8,858 nucleotides of DNA from Chloroflexota bacterium (GTDB taxonomy: Bacteria; Chloroflexota; Anaerolineae; J102): assembly GCA_013152695.1 (NCBI GenBank), contig JAADFV010000042.1, positions 1 to 8,858 of the forward strand, written 5' to 3'. Below the pieces are notes generated by a model, which was not told the DNA's origin, did not search any database, and saw nothing but the letters and a program-made list of their open reading frames with translations. The translations under genes were made by a program, and so were the position numbers. Below, piece by piece: positions 1 to 4,936 of the stretch; positions within the stretch are counted from its first letter, which is position 1; the number at the start of each line of letters is the position of its first letter.

Positions 1-26
1 CACAAATTACATCAGAGGAACTAAAA

Positions 27-767
27 ATGAGTTCAAAACGACGAAAAAAGCGACCTCAATCAAGAAAACGGAGTTCGCAAATCCAGAATACGGAAAAAAG
101 ATGGTACGAATCAACAGCGATAAAACTGCTCGCTTCCCTCTTCGTGGTAGTAGCAGTTGTTGCCCTCCTGGCCTTTTTTACACAGAAAGACAATGACGAA
201 GCACAATCATCCGAACCCGTAGACCAGCCCGTAGAGATAATGTTGGACAGGAGTATCGGTCCCGAAGATGCTGCGGTCGTGGTCACGGAGTATGGCGACT
301 TTCAGTGACCGTATTGCCGGCAATTTGCCACCGGCGCGGCGCGTCGGCTCAAACAAGAGTATGTCGATACCAACAAAATCCGCTTTACCTTCCGTCATTT
401 CGCCTTCATTGGCGACGAGTCCCGCTGGGCGGCAGAGGCATCTGAATGTGCCAACGAGCAGGACCGGTTTTGGGACTACTATGATAAGCTATTCGAGGAA
501 CAGGCGGGAGAGAATGTGGGCGCCTACAGCAAAGACAACCTGAAACGTTTTGCAGCCGACATCGGTCTCGACACGGAACAATTCAATCAATGCCTGGATT
601 CAGGTAAGTACAGTGACAAAGTTCGTCAGGAAACGCTGGAAGGCAAGCAGAAAGGCGTACGTGGCACGCCCACCCTCCTGATCAATGGCCAACTCATCGA
701 AGGTGGTGCCGACTACCGCCGACTGAGTGCTGCCATCGAAGCAGAATTAAGCAAGCTGAAGAAATGA
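27..767 (+). CDS. Membrane-anchored DsbA-like selenoprotein (UPYC active site, in-frame TGA at 306-308)
   Basis: Predicted 246-residue thiol-disulfide oxidoreductase of the DsbA/BdbD (Thioredoxin_4) type. ATG 27 is preceded by AGAGGAA (14-20) at 6 nt. Residues 1-30 are Lys/Arg-rich and residues 34-51 form one hydrophobic segment, so the thioredoxin domain should lie outside the membrane. The domain begins VVVTEYGDFQ, then TGA (codon 94), then PYCRQFA. Family members have Cys at that point (FQCPYC), so TGA replaces the nucleophilic cysteine and is best read as selenocysteine 94, with resolving Cys97. Downstream the frame stays open and family-like: RFTFRHFAFIG, a second Cys pair (Cys141, Cys189) placed as in many relatives, and the cis-proline loop GVRGTPTLLING (Pro215). 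It ends at TGA 765-767. A SECIS-like hairpin follows the recoded codon. SelA/SelB/tRNA-Sec are not in the window. The alternative is a one-base nonsense mutation or sequencing error. Confidence 0.85.
324..353 (+). promoter_or_regulatory. Candidate bacterial SECIS element
   Basis: Inside the coding sequence just after the in-frame TGA. A 7-bp stem pairs 331-337 with 341-347 (one G-U) and closes a 3-nt loop GGC (338-340). A lower helix UUUG (324-327) with CAAA (350-353) can add 4 bp across a small internal loop. Known bacterial SECIS elements have a short apical loop with a G in its first two positions, roughly 16-37 nt after the UGA. Here the loop has GG and starts after 29 intervening nt. The geometry is seen by hand pairing; the function is inferred. 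A competing hairpin at 315-336 can also be drawn. Confidence 0.6.
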
Positions 768-800
768 CCGGAGTTTGGTGCAACCCTGTCTGATCACGAT

Positions 801-828
801 TTGACAACATCCTCAAAAAGTGTATAAT
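801..828 (+). promoter_or_regulatory. Sigma70-type promoter of the sulfur-assimilation leader
   Basis: A perfect -35 TTGACA (801-806) and a perfect -10 TATAAT (823-828) are separated by 16 bp. Transcription should begin near 834-837, about 45 nt before the first leader ORF. It is the only strong forward promoter seen between the selenoprotein gene and the sulfite reductase gene, so it probably serves the whole leader and operon. Confidence 0.85.
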
Positions 829-832
829 GCAC

Positions 833-843
833 CATACAGTATG
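833..843. promoter_or_regulatory. Short palindrome across the predicted transcription start
   Basis: CATAC-A-GTATG is a perfect 5-bp inverted repeat centred on the expected start of transcription from the 801-828 promoter. The position suits a repressor operator, but the arms are short and no regulator for it is encoded nearby. Confidence 0.3.
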
Positions 844-878
844 CTCCTGCCTCAGCAAGAGCAAAAGGATTTACTCAA

Positions 879-983
879 GTGTCAGTATCACTCAAGCACT
901 TACAAGCGCGTATCGAACTGAATGCATTGACCTGCATCTGTCGCCAGCGGGGCGTTAAGCACCGCGGTCGTCAGACAGGTTAA
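879..983 (+). CDS. Cys-codon leader peptide 1 of the sulfur-assimilation operon
   Basis: A 34-codon ORF starting at GTG 879, with a good Shine-Dalgarno AAAAGGA (863-869) 9 nt upstream and stop TAA 981-983. It lies about 45 nt after the predicted transcription start, as expected for a leader peptide. Its centre reads ALTCICRQRGVKH, with Cys codons TGC (933-935) and TGT (939-941). The core recurs in the second leader ORF of this transcript. Cys codons early in a leader whose terminator precedes cysteine-biosynthesis genes suggest a ribosome-stalling sensor of Cys-tRNA. The C-terminal half is basic. Cys-codon leader peptides upstream of sulfur genes are known in actinobacteria; I recognise no named family here. 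Translation is inferred from the ribosome-binding site and the conserved core. Confidence 0.65.
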   Translation: MSVSLKHLQARIELNALTCICRQRGVKHRGRQTG

Positions 984-1006
984 TTTTTGCTGAACAAGAA
1001 AGCCAG

Positions 1007-1065
1007 TCGACCCGGTGCCAAGCACTCCCGCTGTATCCAATCATGTTGGAGCGGGGTAGGGTCGA
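1007..1065 (+). other. Three-way-junction RNA fold in leader unit 1
   Basis: Closing helix TCGACCC (1007-1013) with GGGTCGA (1059-1065), 7 bp perfect. First arm GTGC (1015-1018) with GCAC (1022-1025), loop CAA. Second arm CCCGC (1027-1031) with GCGGG (1051-1055), a 4-nt bulge, then TCCAA (1036-1040) with TTGGA (1046-1050) and loop TCATG. I match it to no known riboswitch class. It could be only a spacer fold or a ligand-binding domain. Confidence 0.5.
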
Positions 1066-1076
1066 GGCAGAGTACC

Positions 1077-1104
1077 AAGCCTGGGACCCGTTCCCAGGCT
1101 TTTT
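1077..1104 (+). terminator. Intrinsic terminator, leader unit 1
   Basis: AAGCCTGGGA (1077-1086) pairs perfectly over 10 bp with TCCCAGGCTT (1092-1101) around the loop CCCGT. A run of five T (1100-1104) overlaps the end of the stem. It lies within the leader, before any large gene, so it acts either as an attenuator or as the end of a small RNA of about 270 nt. Confidence 0.85.
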
Positions 1105-1107
1105 GTA

Positions 1108-1120
1108 TTTCAGAGCTACG
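1108..1120 (+). repeat. 13-bp direct repeat shared by the two leader units, copy 1
   Basis: TTTCAGAGCTACG occurs here, just after terminator 1, and again identically at 1498-1510. A second shared word, CAGTCGACCC, is at 1004-1013 and 1519-1528, followed in both places by a CACTC word. These exact matches support common ancestry of the two leader units, though their order differs. Confidence 0.6.
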
Positions 1121-1192
1121 CTCCCTCCCTTTGCTTTGTATTGTCGCATTATCCTTGTAATTTTGATTCTTGCCGAGAGCACGACCAATGAA

Positions 1193-1248
1193 TTCGCAGC
1201 AGTTAGTAAAAGTGAATAGATTTGACTCATTCACTCCCTTGCTGCGAA
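1193..1248. repeat. Long inverted repeat before leader peptide 2
   Basis: The outer arms TTCGCAGCA (1193-1201) and TGCTGCGAA (1240-1248) are perfect over 9 bp. Nested inner arms AGTGAAT (1211-1217) and ATTCACT (1229-1235) are perfect over 7 bp. It could be an RNA hairpin near the second leader ORF, or a DNA operator. A TTGACT lies in its centre (1222-1227), but no -10 box sits at the right distance. Confidence 0.5.
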
Positions 1249-1262
1249 GTGTGAGACAAACC

Positions 1263-1334
1263 ATGCTGTATTTTCTTCATTGCATTTGTATGAGGCGGGG
1301 ACAACGACACCTCGCCTTCAGTAATCAGGGTTGA
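1263..1334 (+). CDS. Cys-codon leader peptide 2 of the sulfur-assimilation operon
   Basis: A 23-codon ORF from ATG 1263 to TGA 1332-1334. It encodes LHCICMRRGQRH, which matches the first leader peptide in the pattern L-x-C-I-C-x-x-R-G-x-(K/R)-H. Cys codons are TGC (1281-1283) and TGT (1287-1289). Both peptides end in Gly. The ribosome site is weak (GTGAG, 1251-1255). The same frame is open upstream to ATG 1188, which would give 48 residues behind GAGAG (1175-1179), so the start is unsettled. The 5' arm of a strong hairpin begins 6 nt after the second Cys codon, where a stalled ribosome would mask it. Function is inferred from the repeated core and the operon downstream. Confidence 0.55.
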   Translation: MLYFLHCICMRRGQRHLAFSNQG

Positions 1335-1374
1335 TTCTGGGTATCGAAGACGGTGCGAGGTGCGGTGTCCCCGC
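1295..1374 (+). promoter_or_regulatory. Extended hairpin overlapping leader peptide 2
   Basis: GCGGGGACA (1295-1303) pairs perfectly with TGTCCCCGC (1366-1374). After a small internal loop, CACCTCGC (1308-1315) pairs perfectly with GCGAGGTG (1355-1362). The apical part holds a further hairpin, CAG/CTG and AATCA (1323-1327) with TGATT (1332-1336), loop GGGT. The whole is an 80-nt RNA stem whose 5' arm is translated. CCCCG (1369-1373) could alternatively pair with CGGGG (1429-1433). The rest of the leader to 1550 includes another foldable stretch, GACAGG/CCTGTC flanking GGCC/GGCC. Confidence 0.6.
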
Positions 1375-1497
1375 ATGTGGGTCAAGGGCAGGTGAACTGC
1401 AGCTATCCGGTTGTTTAGCTTTTGGCACCGGGGCGCAGACATGGTGATAACGTAACGACAGGCCATTACGGCCGCGTGCATCTCCTGTCTCAGCCTT

Positions 1498-1510
1498 TTT
1501 CAGAGCTACG
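1498..1510 (+). repeat. 13-bp direct repeat shared by the two leader units, copy 2
   Basis: Identical to 1108-1120. It is followed 8 bp later by the second copy of CAGTCGACCC (1519-1528). Confidence 0.6.
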
Positions 1511-1551
1511 GCCGGGCTCAGTCGACCCAAAAACACTCACCTGCTTCCCTG

Positions 1552-1642
1552 TGAGGGATATTCGTCCTCAAGTCACACCACCTCCGTATCTGCGCCACGG
1601 CAGGAAATGGGTGGCACGATGGTTGATTGTCGGCCTGGACGA
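1552..1642 (+). promoter_or_regulatory. Candidate antiterminator region, leader unit 2
   Basis: TCGTCC (1562-1567) can pair with GGACGA (1637-1642), which overlaps the base of the second terminator's 5' arm. The same bases can instead be tied up in the local hairpin TGAGGG (1552-1557) with TCCTCA (1565-1570). This allows two exclusive states, one permitting and one blocking termination. The helices are short and the switch is an inference. Confidence 0.3.
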
Positions 1643-1672
1643 GAGTCTCTCACATGGGACTCTCGTTTTTTT
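1640..1672 (+). terminator. Intrinsic terminator, leader unit 2
   Basis: CGAGAGTC (1640-1647) pairs perfectly with GACTCTCG (1658-1665), extendable by two pairs to a 6-nt loop, followed by seven T (1666-1672). It lies 60 bp before the sulfite reductase start, so operon expression must pass it. That makes it an attenuator unless an unseen promoter lies after it. Confidence 0.85.
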
Positions 1673-1732
1673 GTGGCGCGGATTTCATAACATTCCCAAA
1701 GCATTACCATCAGCAACGATAGGAGACTATTG

Positions 1733-3379
1733 ATGACTAACAACCGTTCACAGAGCGATCCCAGCTGGGATACAGTCCTGAACCGTAATTGTATAGAGCG
1801 ACTGAAGCAGGAAAAGAGTCCGGAAGAGATTTTGAAAGAGCTTCCCCGCCTCATCTCTTGTGGTTACGAGGACATTCCCGAAGAAGACATCGTCCGCATG
1901 CATTGGTGGGGTATCTTCCATGACAAGCCCAAGATTGGCAACTTCTGCATGCGCATCAAAAGCCCCGGTGGCATTTTGCAACCGCACCAGTTGCGCGGCC
2001 TTGCCGAACTATCTCTGCTCTTCGGCCGCAATTACCTCGAGTTCACCACGCGCCAGAGTGTGCAATTGCATTGGTTACGACTGCCCATGCTGCCTAAGAT
2101 TTTCGACCGCGTTCAGGAGTTGGGTCTGACAACCAAAGGGGGGTGTGGTGACACCGTTCGTAACATCACCGGCTGCCCCGTGGCCGGTCTTCATCCCGAC
2201 GAGCTCTTCGACCCGACCCCCCTCCTTCTCGAGGCTTCACGGCTCTTCGATGAGATTCCGGAGTATTCGAATCTGCCACGGAAGCACAAGATTACCATTA
2301 GTGCCTGCCCGCAGTGGTGCTCTGCTCCCGAAATCCATGGTCAGGCCCTCATTGCCACGCAAAAGGACGGGCGGAATGGCTTTGCTCTTTGGATTGGTGG
2401 GGGCCTGGCCTCCACACCCCGCTTAGCCAAACCCCTGGGCGTATTCATCGAACCGCAGGACGCCATCCCTGTATTGCGAGCCGTCCTCGACGAATGGAGC
2501 AGCCAGAAACGCTACCGCCTTAGTCGGGTCAAGGCCCGCATCAAATTCATGATGGACGACTACGGCCCCGAGGCATTTCGGGAGCTGATCGAGGCTCGCC
2601 TGGGCCGAAAACTGGAGGATTTGCCCGAAGAACCGCGTCCCCACCCTTCGGCCACGCACATGAGCCACCTTGGCATTCATCGTCAGAAACAGCCCGGCTT
2701 GTACTTCGTAGGCTTTCCTGTTTTCGCCGGTTCGGTGACAGGACAGCAACTTGTGGCCGTCGCCAATCTTTTGGAATCCTTCAACGGGGATTTCCGCATC
2801 ACCCGGCAACAGAACTTCATTCTCACCGGTATACCGGAGAGTGAGTTGGATCGTGTTTTGGCAGAGATGGCCGAGCTTGGATTTACCCTGGTTACTTCGC
2901 CTCTGCGCGCCAACAGCATCGCCTGCACAGGCAATCCCCACTGTAACTATGCCGTCGTCAACACCAAAGAGGGTTTGCAAGAACTCTTGCAGCATCTGGA
3001 AGAGGTTTTTGGCCCTGTTACCATGCAGCGTTTACAGCTTGGCATCTATCTGGATGGCTGCCCTCACGCCTGTGCCCACCATTGGGTTGGAGATATCGGC
3101 CTTCAGGGCACAACATTGCGCCAGAGTGGCAAAGATGGTGGCAAGGTTGAGGCCTACGACATCTATCTTCGCGGCGGTTTAGGCCGCCAGGCTGCGATCG
3201 CGCGACCGATCATCCGTCGTGTGCCTGCTAGCGAAATGCGCTTTTACGTGGAACGGCTGATTCGTGCTTACCTGGCCGAACAGCAAAATGACGAACCGAT
3301 CCAGACCTTTTTCCACCGGCACAGCAACGAAGAACTCACTGCAATCGCGGCCGGTGAAGGCATTAACTCCCCCACCTGA
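1733..3379 (+). CDS. sir: Siroheme ferredoxin-type sulfite reductase
   Basis: A 548-residue assimilatory reductase of the NirA/Sir family, reducing sulfite to sulfide with six electrons, probably from ferredoxin. It shows the duplicated layout of the family: ferredoxin-like half domain (about 65-130), siroheme/Fe-S domain (about 140-290), and a second copy of each. The four cysteines that bind the [4Fe-4S] cluster and siroheme are visible: CTGNPHC (Cys398, Cys404) and GCPHAC (Cys443, Cys447), i.e. C-x5-C and C-x3-C. Length is normal. ATG 1733 is chosen because AGGAGA (1721-1726) lies 6 nt upstream; a TTG directly before it is less likely. Sequence alone does not separate sulfite from nitrite reductases; the downstream cysH and the Cys-codon leader argue for sulfite. 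It is the first gene of the operon, 60 bp after an attenuator-like terminator. Confidence 0.9.
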   Translation: MTNNRSQSDPSWDTVLNRNCIERLKQEKSPEEILKELPRLISCGYEDIPEEDIVRMHWWGIFHDKPKIGNFCMRIKSPGGILQPHQLRGLAELSLLFGRNYLEFTTRQSVQLHWLRLPMLPKIFDRVQELGLTTKGGCGDTVRNITGCPVAGLHPDELFDPTPLLLEASRLFDEIPEYSNLPRKHKITISACPQWCSAPEIHGQALIATQKDGRNGFALWIGGGLASTPRLAKPLGVFIEPQDAIPVLRAVLDEWSSQKRYRLSRVKARIKFMMDDYGPEAFRELIEARLGRKLEDLPEEPRPHPSATHMSHLGIHRQKQPGLYFVGFPVFAGSVTGQQLVAVANLLESFNGDFRITRQQNFILTGIPESELDRVLAEMAELGFTLVTSPLRANSIACTGNPHCNYAVVNTKEGLQELLQHLEEVFGPVTMQRLQLGIYLDGCPHACAHHWVGDIGLQGTTLRQSGKDGGKVEAYDIYLRGGLGRQAAIARPIIRRVPASEMRFYVERLIRAYLAEQQNDEPIQTFFHRHSNEELTAIAAGEGINSPT

Positions 3380-3411
3380 ACGGAGACTACTCCACAGGAG
3401 GCTAATTACCA

Positions 3412-4278
3412 ATGAACACTGAACATGATTTATTAGATGAATACGAAGCCGGTGAATTGGCTGTCGAATTCGACATAGAATCACCGCAAACGGTCCTCGA
3501 GTGGGTGTTGGCACGCTGGCACCCTCGCATTGCCATCTGCACCAGCTTTCAGGCTGAGGGCATGGTACTCCTGGATATGGCTTGGCGCATCAATCCCGAC
3601 ATACGGGTATTCACCGTGGATACGGGTCGTCTGCCTCAGGAAACCTATGACATCATCGAGGCGGTGCGGGATCGTTACAAGATCAATGTGGAAGTCTATT
3701 TCCCCGACGCCGCTCAAATACAAGCCATGGTACGCCTCTACGGCCCCAATCTTTTCTATAAGTCGATCGAGGCGCGGCTGTTATGCTGCAAGTTACGCAA
3801 AGTTGAGCCCCTAAGGGGGGTATTGGATGAGCTGGATGCCTGGATCACAGGATTGCGACGGGATCAATGGGCCAGTCGCGCCAACATTCGTAAGATCGAA
3901 ATCGATCACGATCATGGTGGCCTGGCTAAAATCAGCCCCCTGGCCGATTGGACCCATGACGAGGTCTGGGATTATATCCGCAGCCACGATGTCCCTTATC
4001 ATAAACTCTACGATCAGGGCTACACCAGCATTGGTTGCCGGCCCTGCACGCGGCTAACCAAGCCGGGTGAAGACCCGCGCGCCGGCCGTTGGTGGTGGGA
4101 AAAGAATGCCCCTAAAGAGTGCGGTATCCATTGCCCCCTCGAGAGCGGCGGTTTCGAACATGAATTGGAGGCTTTGTTGGGGAAGAGGCAGAGTGCTGCC
4201 TTCCCCGAAAGCAATTCTACGGCCAGTGACAGCAAAAATGGTCACACGGAGCGATCTCTTCTCGCTCAGGTGAAGTGA
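3412..4278 (+). CDS. cysH: Adenylylsulfate (APS) reductase, thioredoxin-dependent
   Basis: A 288-residue protein of the CysH family, which reduces activated sulfate to sulfite and so supplies the enzyme encoded upstream. The PP-loop-like segment TSFQAEGMVLLDM is near residues 44-56. The cysteine pairs LLCCKLR (Cys125, Cys126) and IGCRPC (Cys209, Cys212) are the [4Fe-4S] ligands that distinguish APS reductases from the cluster-free PAPS reductases. The catalytic ECGIH motif (Cys237) is present. ATG 3412 follows ACAGGAGG (3394-3401) at 10 nt. The gap to the sulfite reductase gene is 32 bp, and the next gene starts 1 bp after the stop, so the genes are cotranscribed. The C-terminal 45 residues or so are variable and polar. 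ATP sulfurylase is not in the window. Confidence 0.93.
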   Translation: MNTEHDLLDEYEAGELAVEFDIESPQTVLEWVLARWHPRIAICTSFQAEGMVLLDMAWRINPDIRVFTVDTGRLPQETYDIIEAVRDRYKINVEVYFPDAAQIQAMVRLYGPNLFYKSIEARLLCCKLRKVEPLRGVLDELDAWITGLRRDQWASRANIRKIEIDHDHGGLAKISPLADWTHDEVWDYIRSHDVPYHKLYDQGYTSIGCRPCTRLTKPGEDPRAGRWWWEKNAPKECGIHCPLESGGFEHELEALLGKRQSAAFPESNSTASDSKNGHTERSLLAQVK

Positions 4279-4279
4279 T

Positions 4280-4936
4280 ATGTCCTCCTATCCCGTGTGC
4301 CTGAATCTACAAGGCCGCAGTAGCCTCGTCATCGGTGGCGGTGCAGTTGCCGAAGGCAAAATCCAGGCCCTGCTCGCTGCCGGTGCTCAGGTTACTGTTA
4401 TTTCACCCCACCTCAATGACCGTCTTCAACAGTGGGCCGATCAAGGCCGTATCAGCCATGTCGCCAGTACCTACCGGCCCGGTGACCTGGACGGAAGCTT
4501 TTTGGTGATCAGTGCCACCGATAATCCCACTGTGAACGAACATATCTGGCAAGAAGCACACGAGCGGGGCATCCTCATCAATGTGGTGGATGCCCCCGCC
4601 CGTTGCACCTTTACCCTACCCGCCATCGTCCGCCGGGGCGATCTCACCGTAGCCATTGCTACAGGTGGGAAAGCCCCGGCCCTGGCCGTTCGCTTACGGG
4701 AACAGTTAGAAAACCTCATCGGCCAGGAGTACGGCCGGTTTTTGGAATTAGCCGGAGAACTGCGTCTACCCCTGGCCAAACGCTATCCTGACTTCGAGCA
4801 GCGCCGGGCGTTATGGTACCGCTTAGTGGATTCAGACGTGCTCGAATTATTGCGTCGTGGTGATGAAGCAGCAGCCCGGCAGCGGATAGGAGAGATTACG
4901 GGTCTCACCTTGGAGGTCATCGCTCATGATGATTGA
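4280..4936 (+). CDS. sirC: Precorrin-2 dehydrogenase / sirohydrochlorin ferrochelatase (CysG N-domain, Met8 type)
   Basis: A 218-residue protein that carries out the last steps of siroheme synthesis: NAD-dependent oxidation of precorrin-2 to sirohydrochlorin and, in bifunctional members, iron insertion. An N-terminal Rossmann fold shows VIGGGAVAEGK (about residues 17-27). The conserved NVVDAPARCTFTLPAIVRRGDL segment (near 102-122) includes the Asp important for catalysis in this family, followed by IATGGKAPALA. Length fits stand-alone members. The start is 1 bp after the cysH stop, with AGGTGA (4268-4273) as ribosome site inside cysH. It overlaps cobA by 11 bp. Together the two genes equal the enterobacterial CysG fusion, here as separate proteins. 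Whether it also chelates iron cannot be told from the sequence. Confidence 0.88.
   Translation: MSSYPVCLNLQGRSSLVIGGGAVAEGKIQALLAAGAQVTVISPHLNDRLQQWADQGRISHVASTYRPGDLDGSFLVISATDNPTVNEHIWQEAHERGILINVVDAPARCTFTLPAIVRRGDLTVAIATGGKAPALAVRLREQLENLIGQEYGRFLELAGELRLPLAKRYPDFEQRRALWYRLVDSDVLELLRRGDEAAARQRIGEITGLTLEVIAHDD

Larger units (their letters stand above)
930..1104 (+). promoter_or_regulatory. Attenuator RNA, unit 1
   Basis: Segments can be drawn as in a classical amino-acid attenuator. Segment 1 contains the Cys codons: ACCTG (930-934) can pair with CAGGT (976-980), or CTGTC (938-942) with GACAG (974-978). Inside lies a small hairpin, GCGG 947-950 with CCGC 962-965. Segment 2, CAGGTT (976-981), can instead pair with AGCCTG (1078-1083), the 5' arm of the terminator. 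A ribosome stalled at the Cys codons would cover segment 1, free segment 2 and block termination. Between segments 2 and 3 lies a three-way junction that would bring them together. The pairings are seen; the switching is inferred. Confidence 0.5.

Noticed and set aside
306..308. TGA as tryptophan (alternative genetic code) or as a simple nonsense mutation
   Set aside because: Other genes here use TGG for Trp and end in TGA, so the standard code applies. The position at the catalytic Cys plus the downstream hairpin favour Sec over a chance mutation, which only read data can fully exclude.
315..336. Alternative hairpin directly after the TGA as SECIS
   Set aside because: It can form up to 8 bp with a bulge, but the apical loop AUU lacks a G and lies only 14 nt from the UGA, closer than usual.
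1131..1161. Possible promoter for unit 2 (TTGCTT with TGTAAT)
   Set aside because: The spacer is 19 bp and the -35 is poor. The perfect promoter at 801-828 is enough to explain the transcript.
1608..1622. T-box-like sequence (GGGTGGCACG) about 20 nt before terminator 2
   Set aside because: It differs from GGGTGGNACC. The tRNA-pairing base would fit a G discriminator and not the U of tRNA-Cys. I found no matching antiterminator 3' strand and no Stem I with a specifier.
832..1672. Known riboswitch classes (SAM, cobalamin, TPP) or housekeeping RNAs (tmRNA, RNase P, SRP) in the leader
   Set aside because: None of their conserved core sequences was found. Leader ORFs with Cys codons explain the region better.
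1422..1733. Open frame of about 100 codons across leader unit 2
   Set aside because: It starts at a TTG without a ribosome site, runs through the terminator hairpin and T-run, and shows no recognisable protein features.
2423..2995. 190-codon open frame on the minus strand
   Set aside because: It is wholly inside the sulfite reductase gene, whose conserved cysteine motifs fix the coding strand.
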